Shown piece after piece: positions 32,166-43,802 of a DNA stretch of 64,000 nucleotides (its first letter is position 1; the number at the start of each line of letters is the position of its first letter). A program made the translations under genes and the position numbers. This stretch comes from Nepenthes gracilis. Lineage: Eukaryota; Streptophyta; Magnoliopsida; Caryophyllales; Nepenthaceae. The notes beneath the pieces were generated by a model. The model did no database searches. It saw only the letters and a program-made list of their open reading frames with translations, and was not told the DNA's origin. The stretch covers positions 13,798,626 through 13,862,625 of the forward strand of contig BSYO01000002.1 in the NCBI GenBank assembly GCA_033239525.1, written 5' to 3'.

Positions 32166-32305
32166 ATATATATAATATTTTTATGATACAATTGATTTTT
32201 TTTTCTTATACATAACTCTTTTTACTTGCCAATATATTCTTACCTTACATATTTTGAGGAATTAGAGTTAGTAGAAATTTATCACCAACGGAGCGTTTGA
32301 TCGAT

Positions 32306-32520
32306 ATTTGGATTGTAATCAATCCACACAATCAAAGGCCAAAATTTCACAGTATAGCGATACTTTTTTCTTATTTACATTCTCAAAAATAAGATGGATT
32401 GTATTTAATCCACATAATCAAAGGCCATATTCTCCTTATTTACATCCTGAGAGCAGGATGGATTGTATTTAGTTCACACAATCAAAGGCTAAAATTACAC
32501 AGTAATACTTATTCAAATAA
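32306..32520. repeat. Imperfect tandem repeat, three units of about 63-87 bp
   Basis: Each unit starts GGATTGTA(A/T)T and contains CACA(C/T)AATCAAAGGC(C/T), followed by a variable arm with CTTATTTACAT in the first two. Unit starts lie near 32310, 32397 and 32459. Confidence 0.75.
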
Positions 32521-32839
32521 CGATTTATACTATAATATTCTAGGACATGTTAGGGGATATTATCCGCTAAAATAAAAACTATTGACTCAATTTTCTTACT
32601 TCTTAAAATTTTATAGTAGAAACCTTTATTTATAATTTTGCCTTTTCTTTTTAATCTTCTCATCTTAGAAAAAATTTGTATTTTTTTGGTATCATATTAG
32701 CTTCCACTTATACATAACATATCATATATGTTCATAACAAAATCATAATAAAATATATTATATATATCCATAATAAAATTATATCAATGCATAATATAAA
32801 TTTATATACATTTTAATATGTGTTGGATTTATTTTTAAA

Positions 32840-35800
32840 CAATATATTGTTCAATTTTTGATCTATAAATTTCATGATTTACCAATTTATTAACTAGTTC
32901 AATTCTATTTCATCTCTTTAATTGGTTTGATCACAAATCCGATTTATGGATTGGTTTAACTTTTCATAATATTTTGCTGGTTATATTACATGAGTTGGTT
33001 TACCATTATACATATATTAAGTGGCCGGTTCAATATTTCAAAGAATTATACATAAATCGGTTCACTTACAAAATTAGCCGATTCATTAGAAATTGAGATA
33101 TTTCTAATATTTAACAACTTATTCTTATAATGGCCAACCAATTCACATGATATATAAGTCATTTACTAATTTAATATACCATATATGATTGGTTTATAAT
33201 TAATTTTCTAGTCGGTTCATACTAAATTAGCAAAATAAGCAATTAAGTACAAATCAGCTAATTTAGTAACAAATTTTAGTTCTGAGGTTGGTTTAGTGAT
33301 CAAATTGAGATATTTTTAAAAATCATTTTAAATGGTGATAGTTAAACCTTAGTACTAGAAGATTTGACTGAGTTAACTACTAGTTTAACCGGTTCATGGC
33401 CGGTTAATCCATTTTCATGAACTGCCTTGCTAGAGCATCAACATGGATGTAGGGGATGATTTGATTGCCATTTTAGGGTCTAATTTGATGGTTAATTCCT
33501 ACCAAATTTTACAATTTAATATTTTAATATTATCATAAAATACTTAAGCTACTATGGATGCCGGTTCAGCTGATTTGGGGCTCGATTCAACCCATTTTCA
33601 TGGGTTGAAATTTCAGATTTTAGCAAACTACTGAATTGTAGTCCAGTTGCTGATGTGAGGTTCGTTTCAGTGGCCAATTTAGCTCAAATTCATGAGCTGT
33701 TTTGTCACAGCATCAATAAGATATTTACCTTGTTGGTCACCAAATTTGGGCATGTTTGGAAATCATTAGGTTGTCAATTCAACAGATAACAAGTAGTTGG
33801 TTCAGCTACTACTCTCGTTTTAGGATTTCAGTTGGTATGTTACTGAATTTTGGCCCAGTTCAAAGAATTTAGGCCCGGTTCAATGACTAAATCACAATGA
33901 AAAATTACTTCCCATACATTTTTAGAATCAACACATAATTTTAGACCGGCTTATATAAATTTTTAATTTTATCATTATCCGGTTCAAAGTTATATACTGA
34001 TTTTGTACTAAAAATTGCATCTTGATGTAATCTGGCCGATTTAGTGATATTTAATTTTTTAGAGGCTGAACTGGTTAGATTTTTAAGAGGAATTTTATTA
34101 CCAACTTGATGACATCTTAGATGGTTAATTAAAGTTCCTATACTAATTTTTATAGAGTTGAACCGATCAAAAACGTGAAGAAAATTAGCACCAACAGTAA
34201 GTCCTTGATTTCCTTGGTTCAAACTATCAGCCAACCTTGGACTCATTGAACCGGCCTGATTTTTGGAGAATATGTGAGGTTTCAGATTTCAAGACCTAGT
34301 AATTAAGGGGTAATTAAATTAATATAATTAAAATTATATTTAAGTGTAATCGAAAAATTAGCTTTGGAAGCAAAAGAAAAGTCAGAAGCCCTGGCTAGAC
34401 AGAATCGCCCGCTCAATGAGTGCTTGAGCACGGCCCTGCGGGTGTGTTGGTGCTTGACTAGCACTCGAGTGGTGATTGAGCTCTAGTCTAATATAAAAGC
34501 ACGTTCGGGATTTTATGCATTATTTTTCTAATGGTTCAGAGAGAGAGGAGAGAGAGAGCTCGGAGGAGAAGAGAGATAAGAAAGAAATCAAGGCTTCCGA
34601 GTTTGAATTCGGTCGCGAGCTAGTTAGAAAAGTTATAGATCGGATTGAGGTAAGTGTACTCATGCCATTTTCTTTATCTTTTTGCATTGTTTATCCCGAT
34701 TCCTTTGGATATTTTTGTCCCGATACCCACTCATGCATGTATTTTTATGTTACTTATATATTAAGCATGTAAATATGCTGATTTCATATCCGATATGCAA
34801 GATTTGTACGGCATTTTGTCTCCTAAAACCTTAACTCGCGCCCGTTTGTAATTTATCGATTTAATTGGAAATTTTGCATGATATGGCCTTAGAAACTTGA
34901 AACCCTAGTTTTATGGATGGGGATACTTTAATTATTTGGTTTTTGTTAACCTATATTTTATATATGTTAATTTTATGTAAACCGAAAATATTGTTGGATA
35001 TGAATCAGGATAATATTTCATATGTACATTATATATATTCTCTTGCATATACTCCAAAAATCACGTTATATGCATTTGTAAAAAAATTTGTTATTTGGAA
35101 GCTCTAAAATTATGTTTGGTTTATGGTTATAAGAGTTTTTAATTTTTTCCATACTTTATGTTCATTATACATGTAATTCAAGTCATGTGGAACCTAAATT
35201 CATAAGAATTATACAAATGATGGAAAGGATAAGAGGGGAAATTTCATGACATGATATGTTGATGAATTGTTATCCCAGAGTGAAAACTAAGTGTTATAAA
35301 TGAGTATGAAATTTTTCAAAGAATAAGGAAGGAGAAAATTGGATCGAGAATTTGTATTTTAGATGGTAGTATTCCCTATTATATTTTTAAAAAATTACTG
35401 TGAAAATATATGGATTGCCTTTGGGCAATGGGGGATATAGGGGGATATATTTTATGACCTCGTATATTAGACTAAAGGTATATCGCTCATCACGTGATAT
35501 TGATTTGCGGGGGTCTGTGCTTTAGAATGTGTAGATGTTAACACATTCCTTTTTTTGTTTGACCGTACAGTTAGTTGATAAAGCCTACTAACTCTGGTTC
35601 GTAAAAATAATGAGTTTTCTACATGTTTTGAAATTTAAAATGACCATAAATAAAATGAGAGATAAAAATGTGTTCTGGAAACGTATTTACTCATGTTTTA
35701 TACTTATGCATTCATACTCTACTCTTATTCCCTCCATTTGCTTTATTTTGTATATATTGATTATTATCAATATTATATTGTACATTATTGAGTATTTGGC

Positions 35801-37304
35801 TCACTCCTTATTAGGAGTCGACTAGGTATGAAAATTTGAAGGGGACTTTTAAGGACTTAGTTTTGTAGTTTTACACTTTATGGAGCTCATTTATATATTT
35901 TGATGGTTTTGTATATATCGATGTATATATATGATTTGATGTACATGTAACTTAGTTTCCGATGTATTTGATGGATGTGTATACTTTCACAGGTTGTATG
36001 GTTTGTCTTGGTACTTAGTGGCATCTTGTTTGTACCAACATTATAATCAGGATTATAATGTCGGTGCCATGTGTATTTGTAGCTTTTGGATCCCATGATT
36101 GATGATGTTGTGGATATTTATTTGTATTGTATATGGATTTTGTACATAATTGTATTTGCTTGAAGGCCATTTTAATGTCGGAATTTTGTCGAATTTTGGT
36201 CAGGAAACGCGTTTGTCACAGAATAATTTCAGAATAAAAATATAGTGGTTTAGCAAACATAATAAGGTTTCTACATTAAAATGTTCATGGGATAAATTGG
36301 TAACAGTATGAAAAATTAAACACATTAGCAAGCTGCAGAATTTGAACTTCATTAAGTGTAATTCTGAACTTTACTTAATCTAGCAAGATAATGGTAAGGA
36401 TTTCAAATATTGGATCAATAATACTTGAAAATAATATCAAGAATTAATCAACAAATCAAAGAAGTGGAGGTTTTTTTGTTCGGAATAATTTTAGATTTAA
36501 TTTTGAACCTTAGTAGCCAACCGTGCTTCCTCTTGGTTTTGGTTCAACTTTCCTCCTCTGTTTTGTTCTGCATTTTTCTCTTTTCCTCTAGTTTTTTTCT
36601 TTTTTTTTTATTTATTTTCTTTCCAACATACTTAGTCATCTACCAAGTAAATTGGAGGCTACCACAAGCCCCATAAGATGGCAATTTCTTATTTACCCTA
36701 GCCATGCAAAAAGACTAAGGTGACTCTCCCTCATTTAGCAACTTGTTAGTATTTGATTTGTGGGTTAATTTTTAATTTTTTTGATCCTTTGTTATGCCTC
36801 GTGTCTCTTCTCCTTCCATGCCAATTTTATCTTTTAATTAATTAATTTAATTTGGTAAACAACTTAGGAAATTTAGATGGAAATGGGCTATCGTGGACTT
36901 ATTGCTGAATTTCTTAGAAATTCAGCTGATTTGAGAGGCTTCCAAGTATGTGTTGTGTGTCAAAATATCTTAAATTTTTACTTAATTAATTTAATTCATA
37001 CTACATTTAATCAATCGGGCTAAGTGTGATTATTAATCTAGTGTAATTTTGGCAATAGGGTTATCTTATCGTCAATCAAGATTAATTTGATTATTAACCA
37101 ATTGGAAATTTATTAATTGAATTAGTTCTTTATCATTGTTCTTCCTTGTATTAACGAGAATTGAAGTCGGTTTTATCAAATAAATTTTTATTACATTTCA
37201 GTGTAAGTTTTTGACTTTTGAATTTTTACTATTCATTGATGATAATTTTTTTATAAATTAATTTAACTTACGAAATTATAAGTTATGAAATCTCGATCCT
37301 TATA
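32840..37304 (-). repeat. Long AT-rich LTR, family F, copy 2 (interrupted by a solo LTR)
   Basis: Homologous in order to F copy 1: the GGTTCA-rich part (32880-34260), then, after the inserted solo LTR, the segments at 36230-36660 and 36840-37304. The right end, CTCGATCCTTATA, is a decayed form of CCGGGCCTTACA at 30019. The left end is approximate. It lies inside copia element E, so it was inserted after E. Confidence 0.55.
34273..36220 (+). repeat. Solo gypsy-type LTR with perfect target-site duplication
   Basis: 1,948 bp, from TGTGAGGTTTC to GCGTTTGTCACA, with inverted ends TGTGA/TCACA. The five bases GAATA stand on both sides (34268-34272 and 36221-36225). CTAATATAAAAGCACG (~34489) is a TATA box in plus orientation, followed by a purine-rich GAGAGAG leader. 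No internal domain is present, so LTR-LTR recombination has removed the element body. Confidence 0.9.
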
Positions 37305-37469
37305 ATATTGGTTCAAGAAAAGGCAATACTTAAATAATAAAAAATTTATTCAATAAATTTAACGAATCATGATGGTAAAGAAAAGAAGAAGAGAAAGAAA
37401 GCGATTATTAAGGTCGGACCATCAAAAGAAAATGAGTACCATTGTGGTATAGGGACTCAAAAGAAGGAA

Positions 37470-38930
37470 AGAAATGGAAGGCATTACTAATTGCCGAATA
37501 ATTAGTTATAAATGGGTATTTAAAATAAAAAATGACTCAAAAAAATATCAAATGATATAAGATTATACTTATGGTCAAATATTATACTTAAAGAGGTGGT
37601 ATTGATTATAAAGAGATATTTTTTCTAATTTTAAATGACTCCTTAAGAATTATAATGATATTAGTGACACATTTTGACTTAAAATTATACTAAATGGATG
37701 TAAAAATTACTTTTCTAAATAAAAGTTTAGATAAAAAAGTTTAAATTGAACAACCTAAAGGATTATTAGTTGAAAGACATGAGAACTTAGTTTGTAAATT
37801 TTTTTAAAAATAATATATAGACTTAAATAAGCCTCATAATAATGGTATTTTAAGTTTCATAATGCCATTTTATTCTTTAATTTTATAGAAAATATTACTG
37901 ATTGATATATATATTTGAAGGTCAGGAGAGTAAGTTTATATTTTTGATTCTATATATTGATGATATATTATTTATAAGTACTAATTTTAGATTATTAGAT
38001 GAGATTAAGAGCTATTTTTAAAAAAATTTTGATATAAAAGATATATGTAAATTAATTTGTATGATAGGAATAAAAATATTTTGACATAAATTACATGGAT
38101 TGTTAGGATTGTCTTAGAAATGATATATCAAGAACATTTTAGAGAGATTTAAAAAGAAGAACTATGTAACCAGTATTATTCTAATGCAGAAATATGATAA
38201 ATTTAATTTAATATAATGTCCACAAAATAAATAACAATGAAATTAAATGAAAGATATTCCTTATATGTCTACTGTAAAAAATTTGATATATGTACAAATT
38301 TATACCAAACTAGATAGAAATTTCGGTTTATATATTTGAACGATACCAAAGCAATTCTAGTATAGATTACTGAAATATTGCAAAGAAAATTATAAAATAT
38401 TTGTAAGGAATTAAAGACTACATACTTACTTATAAGAAATCCAATTACCTGGAGGTGATAGGTATTCAAATTCAGACTATACTAGATGTGTGGATACCAA
38501 AAAATCTACATCCGAATATATTTTTCTTTTGGTTGGAAGAGTAGTTTCATGGAAAAGTACAAAGCACTTTGTAATTATCGTGTCTACAATGAAAGTAGAG
38601 TTTGTAGTATATTTGGAAGCCACCACACATGTATTATGTTTACAAAATTTTATTTCAATACTTAGAATTGTTGACAAAGTATAGATAGGCTGCTAAAAAT
38701 TTATTATGATAATTTCATAATAATTTCTTTCTCAAAAAATGATAAGTATTCAAATAGTACTAAACATATGAAAATTGAATATCTTGTGATTAAAAGTAAA
38801 ATTCAGAAACAAAAGGTGTTAATAGAGAGTATTAGTACCAAACATATTATTACAGATCCATTAACTAAGGACTTACTTTCAAAGGCATTTATGGATCATA
38901 TTAATAGTATAAAATTTTGTCATTACTAAT
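37470..38930 (+). pseudogene. Reverse transcriptase and RNase H of copia element E
   Basis: Read across stops, the plus strand gives 'KWVFKIKNDSKKY', then traces of the RT palm with a 'LYIDDIL' catalytic box (~37955-37975), a 'GLLGLS' block (~38100), and RNase H: 'SNSDYTRCVDTKKSTSEYIF', 'VSWKSTKHFVIIVSTMK' and 'LQNFISILRIVD' (38470-38684), ending in 'DPLTK'-like text (~38855). One 65-codon stretch (38490-38684) is still open. It is a dead copy. Confidence 0.8.
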
Positions 38931-39296
38931 AATATAATGATGTTATTTTTAATATTTAAGATCTCACATAATATGTTTTTAATATCTCTTCTTTTAGTAT
39001 TATTTAAACTTAAAATTTTGTATTGATGATAATAAGAAAAGTCAATCACTAAGATATTATTGTTATATTGTATAAATTTTTCTCATTTAAAACTTAATCG
39101 TGTAATTTATAAGTATTGTAGTATATGGAAAAAACTATATTATATAATGATATAGAATCGTCATGATTCATATTTGTTGATTACTTAATTATAGTATTAT
39201 GATATCTAAACTATTAGAGGATTATAAAATTACATAAAATTTATTTTAATCAATTCTAATAAATATTATTATTATATGGCCCAAGTGGGAGAGTAT

Positions 39297-39842
39297 TAAA
39301 AATATGTCATACATGACAAAGCATATAAATTATTAATTTATTAATTTAATTAGGTAAATATAATCCCACTCGTTTTTATGTATATTAAAGGAAAATTTCT
39401 TAAAAGACATACCCTTTCAATATATATTTTTTGATAAAAAGGATATGTTATTTTTTTTTATAAATATGTCATTTCAAATATACCTATCGAGCGAAAGGAT
39501 ATGTTATTTTTTAATAACTATATCTATTTAAGACATATCTTTTGGGTGAAAGAATGAATATTTTAATAATTTGAGAATGGTTATTTTTTTATCTATAAAA
39601 GGATATCTAGGGCCATTATTTTAAAATTTACAAGATTTATATAAAGTCTCTATAAATTATAAGAAGAAAAGAGAAAAATTATCACTCGATTATCAATTAA
39701 AAGTTTCAGGACAACAACAATTTCTATATACAAATAAAAATTTAACAATTATAAATTCAGATGTATAAATTTATTTATATATATATAATTATTATAATAA
39801 AAAATTATAATACTAAAGATCCTTAGTATTAAAATTTTGTCA
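39297..39842 (+). repeat. 3' LTR of copia element E (approximate)
   Basis: Follows the purine tract GGCCCAAGTGGGAGAG. It begins TATTAAAAATATG, presumably a decayed TGTTA start. TCTATAAAAGGATATC (~39592) is a TATA box. The right edge near 39842 is uncertain. Confidence 0.5.
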
Positions 39843-40135
39843 CATTAAATAACTTACAAATTGTTGCCATGACCTAATCAATTTGTCGCCACTAATGCCA
39901 GTGTGTTGATGAGGGCACTGTTACATGGTCTTAACCTGCGCCATTTATTCAAGCTATTATATTATTTCACTATTTAAGCTCCTTTTTCTTTTAAAATAAA
40001 ATATGACCATCCATTTAATTAAATAAAAATATAATAAATAATATTAGTAGGAAGACATAATATTTTTAGTTTTTTTGATACGGATGAATAAAAAGTGTAA
40101 ATAAGTAAAAAATTAGATGTAAATTGATTTATATT

Positions 40136-41305
40136 TGATACGTCTCTAGATCCGAACTTCGAACAGATTCGGTTGATTCTCTTGATGTGATTCCGGCTCC
40201 GTTCCCTGAGTTGGATCCTGCACACCACTAAACAGAACAGGAGGTCAGTGTGTCGGCGGGAAGTGATTCCACCGAAAATATTCCGACGCTCAAGTCAGTC
40301 AAACAGTCTTTGAAATAAAGAAACTGAAATCGAGAGAAAGAGAGAGACGGAAAGAGAGTGTTTTTTTCAGACATAAGAGAGACGTGAGGTCTCCTTAAAT
40401 CTGGAAGGTGGGAATGCGGAAAACGGCAGTGAGGGCTCGCTTATTGCCTTAGGGTTGTTGGAGAATGTTGATGGCAGAGAAAGCAGATATCTGAGAACAA
40501 TTGTTCGTATTCCAGAATGTGTATGCAATTGAGAGGATGATTTAAAGCGTCAATGAAAGCCTATCCTGGATGGTGAATCCAGGGTTTCTTTTATGGTGGA
40601 GAGGGCGATCCTCCTTCTTTGGAAGGAGGGATTGCCTCCGTGATCTGCTGGCTGGCTTTCCTTTGGAAGTCGGCGCTAGTTGCCAAATCATGCATGATAG
40701 TTTCCTTCTGAGGCAGCCAACAGCTTTTCAAATCGGGTACCTTCCTTCCGTGTATGTTACTGTTTGAGAGCCTTAATTGGCAAGGATTTGGGTAAATCTG
40801 GTGCCTTCCTTATGCGAAGGGCGCCAATATTGTCAAAATCCCCTCTGGTGCTAGCTGGGACCATGAAAAATCCCTGGAAAGCCGTTGTTGGCCTTTTGAT
40901 GATTCATGGGCCTAAACGGATTAGGCCCGTTACTGTAGAAAGGCTTCTTAGGTCCCAACGTGCAAAACGCGGATGGTCAACGTTCAAGTTGACCGTCTGC
41001 GTGCTTATTGGCCGCCATCATGGAGGATGTCCGTTATTTGCCGCCTGATGGGCCATGGGCCTGAGTGGGCCAAGCCCATTACTGTAGAAAGGCCTCTTTG
41101 GGCCCAATGCGCATAATGCGGATGGTCAACGATTGAGTTGACCGTCTGCTAGAGAGTTGGTCGCCCAAACGGTTAATGCCATCGTTGACCGTCCTGGGCT
41201 TTTCAGTTTTTTAGCCTGTTCTCCTACTGGGCCGTTAGAGAGTTGACCGTCGTCTTAGGCCTTTATTGACTTTTTGGGGCCAGCCTATTTCTGATATACC
41301 CATCA
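40136..41305 (-). repeat. 3' LTR of element A
   Basis: 1,170 bp, TGATACGTCTC ... TACCCATCA on the plus strand, pairing with 49808-50979. Directly beyond it on the element side lies TATGGGGGGCTAG (minus strand of ~41306-41320), the polypurine tract. The U3 part is rich in TTGACC/GGTCAA motifs. Confidence 0.95.
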
Positions 41306-41540
41306 CTAGCCCCCCATACTGGTGGCCAGAAGTTTGGCCTCTAGTATGCTCGTGATGGGATGCCTTTCCTTACTTTAAGGATCTTGTGGAACTTCGTGAA
41401 AAGACATAAAGGAGAGTTTGACCAGGACTATCGACCGCCTTGGTCAATTCCGAACACTGCACTGTTGACCGTCTCCGGTCAATTCCGAAGCACTATAATT
41501 GTTAACCGCCCCCAGCCAATCGAGAACCGGGTGTTGACCG
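40975..41540. promoter_or_regulatory. Cluster of W-box motifs in U3 of A and beside the antisense promoter
   Basis: TTGACC/TTGACT or their complements occur about twelve times here (for example 40975, 40989, 41124, 41138, 41185, 41243, 41267, then ~41420, 41443, 41464, 41476 and 41534). Two pairs form inverted GGTCAAC...GTTGACC arrangements. W-boxes are the binding sites of WRKY factors. The cluster spans the U3 of the LTR and the region upstream of the antisense gene. The right LTR keeps most of it. Confidence 0.6.
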
Positions 41541-41598
41541 CTCACGCCACTGGAAGAGTCTTGCGTGGCCATTAGCGGGTTTACCTGACTGAGTGCGA

Positions 41599-41665
41599 CA
41601 CGTGTCTTCCTTTGGTTGGGCGGATATCCTGGCCATTAATGCACCGCAGATTCGCCTTTTATAGG
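41599..41665 (+). promoter_or_regulatory. Promoter of the antisense gene of A: G-box and TATA box
   Basis: CACGTG at 41599-41604 and CTTTTATAG at 41657-41665, 53 bases apart, ~180 bases before the ATG at 41843. The layout matches the antisense promoters of B and D. Confidence 0.55.
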
Positions 41666-41842
41666 GCCAAGTAGGGAGGCGACACGTGGCGGTCCTGACG
41701 GTGTCCTTAATGAGGGGTTTTGTGCTTGGCACTTAAGTCTTTCTTTCCAAACTTCAAAACCGTTCGTGCCCTCAGATCCTCGTCTTCTTCCTTCTCGTTT
41801 CTCAGACAAGCCTTTCTAAAGAACCCTAACTTTTGCCCGATT

Positions 41843-43602
41843 ATGGCCTCCGTTGTAGACTTCTCATCCATTTTGAGAGAGAACGACATTAAGGCATTGT
41901 GCGTTGAGTTTAATATCCCCAAGGAGACGGCCTGGAGGATTCCGGGTAAGGGTGACAAGGCCTTTGCCCCACCGGAGGGGTACATTACCGTTTACGAGGC
42001 CCATCTGAGGAGCGGCCTCCGCCCGCCGTTGCCGGCAGAACTGGAGTCTATCATGAAGGCTCTACGAGTACCCATCGCCCAGCTTCATGCCAACACCGTG
42101 AGGTACCTTTGCACTATGTGTATTTTTGCTCGGAAGCTTGGCCAGAAATTTAAAGATGTCTGCGTTAGGGTTTTGTTTAAAGTGAATCAGGGGGGAGAAT
42201 GGATATCGCTCTCTCTTTGCACCAGAATAAAAATTAATAAAGCCATTCACGACTCGTTGAAGAATTGGAAGAACCGGTTCTTCTTCGTGAAGGTTGGGGA
42301 AAAATGGCCCCTTACGAGGGAATGGGGCGAGATTCCGGAAGCGTACTTTGGCACGCCGTCTGCGGCGGATTGCGCCGCCTACGTATGGCTAACCAAGGCC
42401 ATACAAGCTAACCTAGATGAGTTTAAGAGGGACTTCTTGGTCTCCCAGGTGGAGTCAAAGAAGGTAAACTGGGGGCCGCCGTCATCGGTTCAGAAACCAA
42501 GCCCTCCGGTTATGATGATGAACCCTGAGGACTCAAAGGGTGTGATCATCCGCTCAAGACGCACAGAGGAGGAGTTTATTGAGAGGGCAATTGGGACGCC
42601 TTCCTTGTCTTTGTCGCATATTAATTACGTAGCTGTCGGGATCTGCAGCGGATTCGGCAGCACTGCGGGAGCGGGGAAGGTCATTGAAGACAGGCTGGGG
42701 GAGGCTGGAGGAGTCATCCTGACTCAGCCTGCGACAAAGGTGGTCCTGTGTGCTTCCCGGATGGGATCTGCAGAGAGCCAGCTCGCTATATGGCGTAGGG
42801 CTCGCGGGTTTCTATTGTGGAGCCGCTGATGATGGTCAATATCATCAGCGGCCGCTCCGCAGGGCCTAAGGGGAAGGGGAAGGGCCTGCGGGCCGCCGCT
42901 CGCAGGCCGCGAGAGAGGAGTCTCGCGCGCGAATGATGATGAGTTTTTAGACCGCTTTCTGGAGGAGGTAGCGGTGAGCATGGCTCGTAAGGATGTTTTC
43001 AGTCCGACGTCGCCTGGTCCATGCCCCAAATCCAGGCCCAAGGGGCCTGTGAGGAAGATTCATGAGGTACGATCCTTGTGATTGCCCTCCTGCATTCCTT
43101 TCCTTTGATTATTACTAACAGTTTGGTTTTTTGCTTTGCAGGCGAGAGCTTAGCCTCCGCATTCTCCCGTGAGGTGGAGCAACGGGACTGTATAATCGCG
43201 GACAAGGATGCAGAGATTGCTTGGCTCGATGTTGAGCTGGCAGATGCAAAAGGAGAGCGTCGCGAGGAGGTGGTAGCCCTCGAGGCTGTCCTGGCAGGGA
43301 CGGAGGCAGAGAATGCCAGATTGGGAGCCGAGGTCGCCCATTTGAAGGAGGAGGTCGATTAACTTAAGGCGAGTAATAAACGTCTTGCCGATCGAGTTGT
43401 AGCCTCAGAGAACGAGCTGGCCATTCGGGTCTGTCCCCATGAGATCGGGGACATACTGCACGTCTGGCTGTTGGAGGGGCTCAACATCGGACGGCGCGTC
43501 GCACGGTTGATCGATCCTGACTTCCCCGTCGAGTTTATCAATCAAAGCAACCGTGCAGCGCAACGTAAGGAAGACTTAGCAGGGGAGCCCCGAGACACCT
43601 AG
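41843..43602 (+). pseudogene. Antisense gene of element A: conserved domain and coiled coil; two exons
   Basis: Start at ATG 41843 ('MASVVDFSSIL'); the frame is open to 42829 (329 codons). Residues ~44-60 are 'PPEGYITVYEAHL'. Then 'VPIAQLHANTVRYLCTMCIF', 'GGEWISLSLCTRIKI' and 'NWKNRFFFVKV' follow, then 'FLVSQVESKKVNWGPPS', which matches 'FLTSITFEASKWGPPSG' of D. After 42829 the frame is broken. A GT-AG intron of 75 bases (43067-43141) leads to a coiled-coil exon 2 ('VALEAVLAGTEAENARLGAE'), one in-frame TAA at ~43360, and an end at 43602. AATAAA follows 87 bases later. The N-terminal domain is the best-preserved copy in the window. Function unknown. Confidence 0.82.
43067..43141 (+). other. 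Intron of the antisense gene of A, 75 bases
   Basis: CATGAG|GTACGATCC ... TTTGCTTTGCAG|GCGAGAGC with a long pyrimidine tract. Same length and same place, between acidic region and coiled coil, as in D. The downstream frame does not join in phase here, so a nearby indel is likely. Confidence 0.65.
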
Positions 43603-43688
43603 GGTGGTCCGCCGTCCTTATAACCTTTTGTACTTCCTTTTCATTTGCGCTTTTGGGACTTGTGTAAATTGTACCATACTTTTTGAAC

Positions 43689-43694
43689 AATAAA
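43689..43694 (+). terminator. Poly(A) signal of the antisense gene of A
   Basis: AATAAA 87 bases after the stop at 43602, on the antisense (plus) strand. Confidence 0.55.
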
Positions 43695-43727
43695 ATGGAA
43701 ATTCTTTTCAATTTGGTGTCCATTGTC

Positions 43728-43733
43728 TTTATT
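43728..43733 (-). terminator. Sense poly(A) signal after pol of A
   Basis: AATAAA on the minus strand, 70 bases after the pol stop at 43803. It lies only ~35 bases from the antisense AATAAA, so the two signals face each other. Confidence 0.55.
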
Positions 43734-43802
43734 GCTTTATGTTTGTTCATATTGTTGTATCAGGCGGCCAACTTGGTCGGCCGGATAGTGTTGTTTGGTT
43801 GC

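Larger units (their letters stand above)
31541..32839. other. AT-rich interval between gag of E and F copy 2, with tandem repeats
   Basis: No gene seen. Expected remnants of the rest of gag and protease of E are not readable. It holds two local tandem repeats listed separately. Confidence 0.5.
30275..39842 (+). mobile_element. Very old copia element E, split by insertions
   Basis: Plus-strand copia pieces stand in the right order: gag (30275-30563 and 31290-31540), RT-RNase H (37470-38930), a purine tract GGCCCAAGTGGGAGAG (39279-39294) and a 3' LTR (39297 on). Between gag and RT lies F copy 2, and gag is split by a retrocopy. Protease and integrase are not recognisable. No 5' LTR was identified. 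Confidence 0.65.

Noticed and set aside
24015..37304. F copies 1 and 2 as the LTR pair of a single element
   Set aside because: The interval between them holds plus-strand copia gag whose RT and RNase H lie beyond copy 2, so copy 2 was inserted into the copia element on its own.
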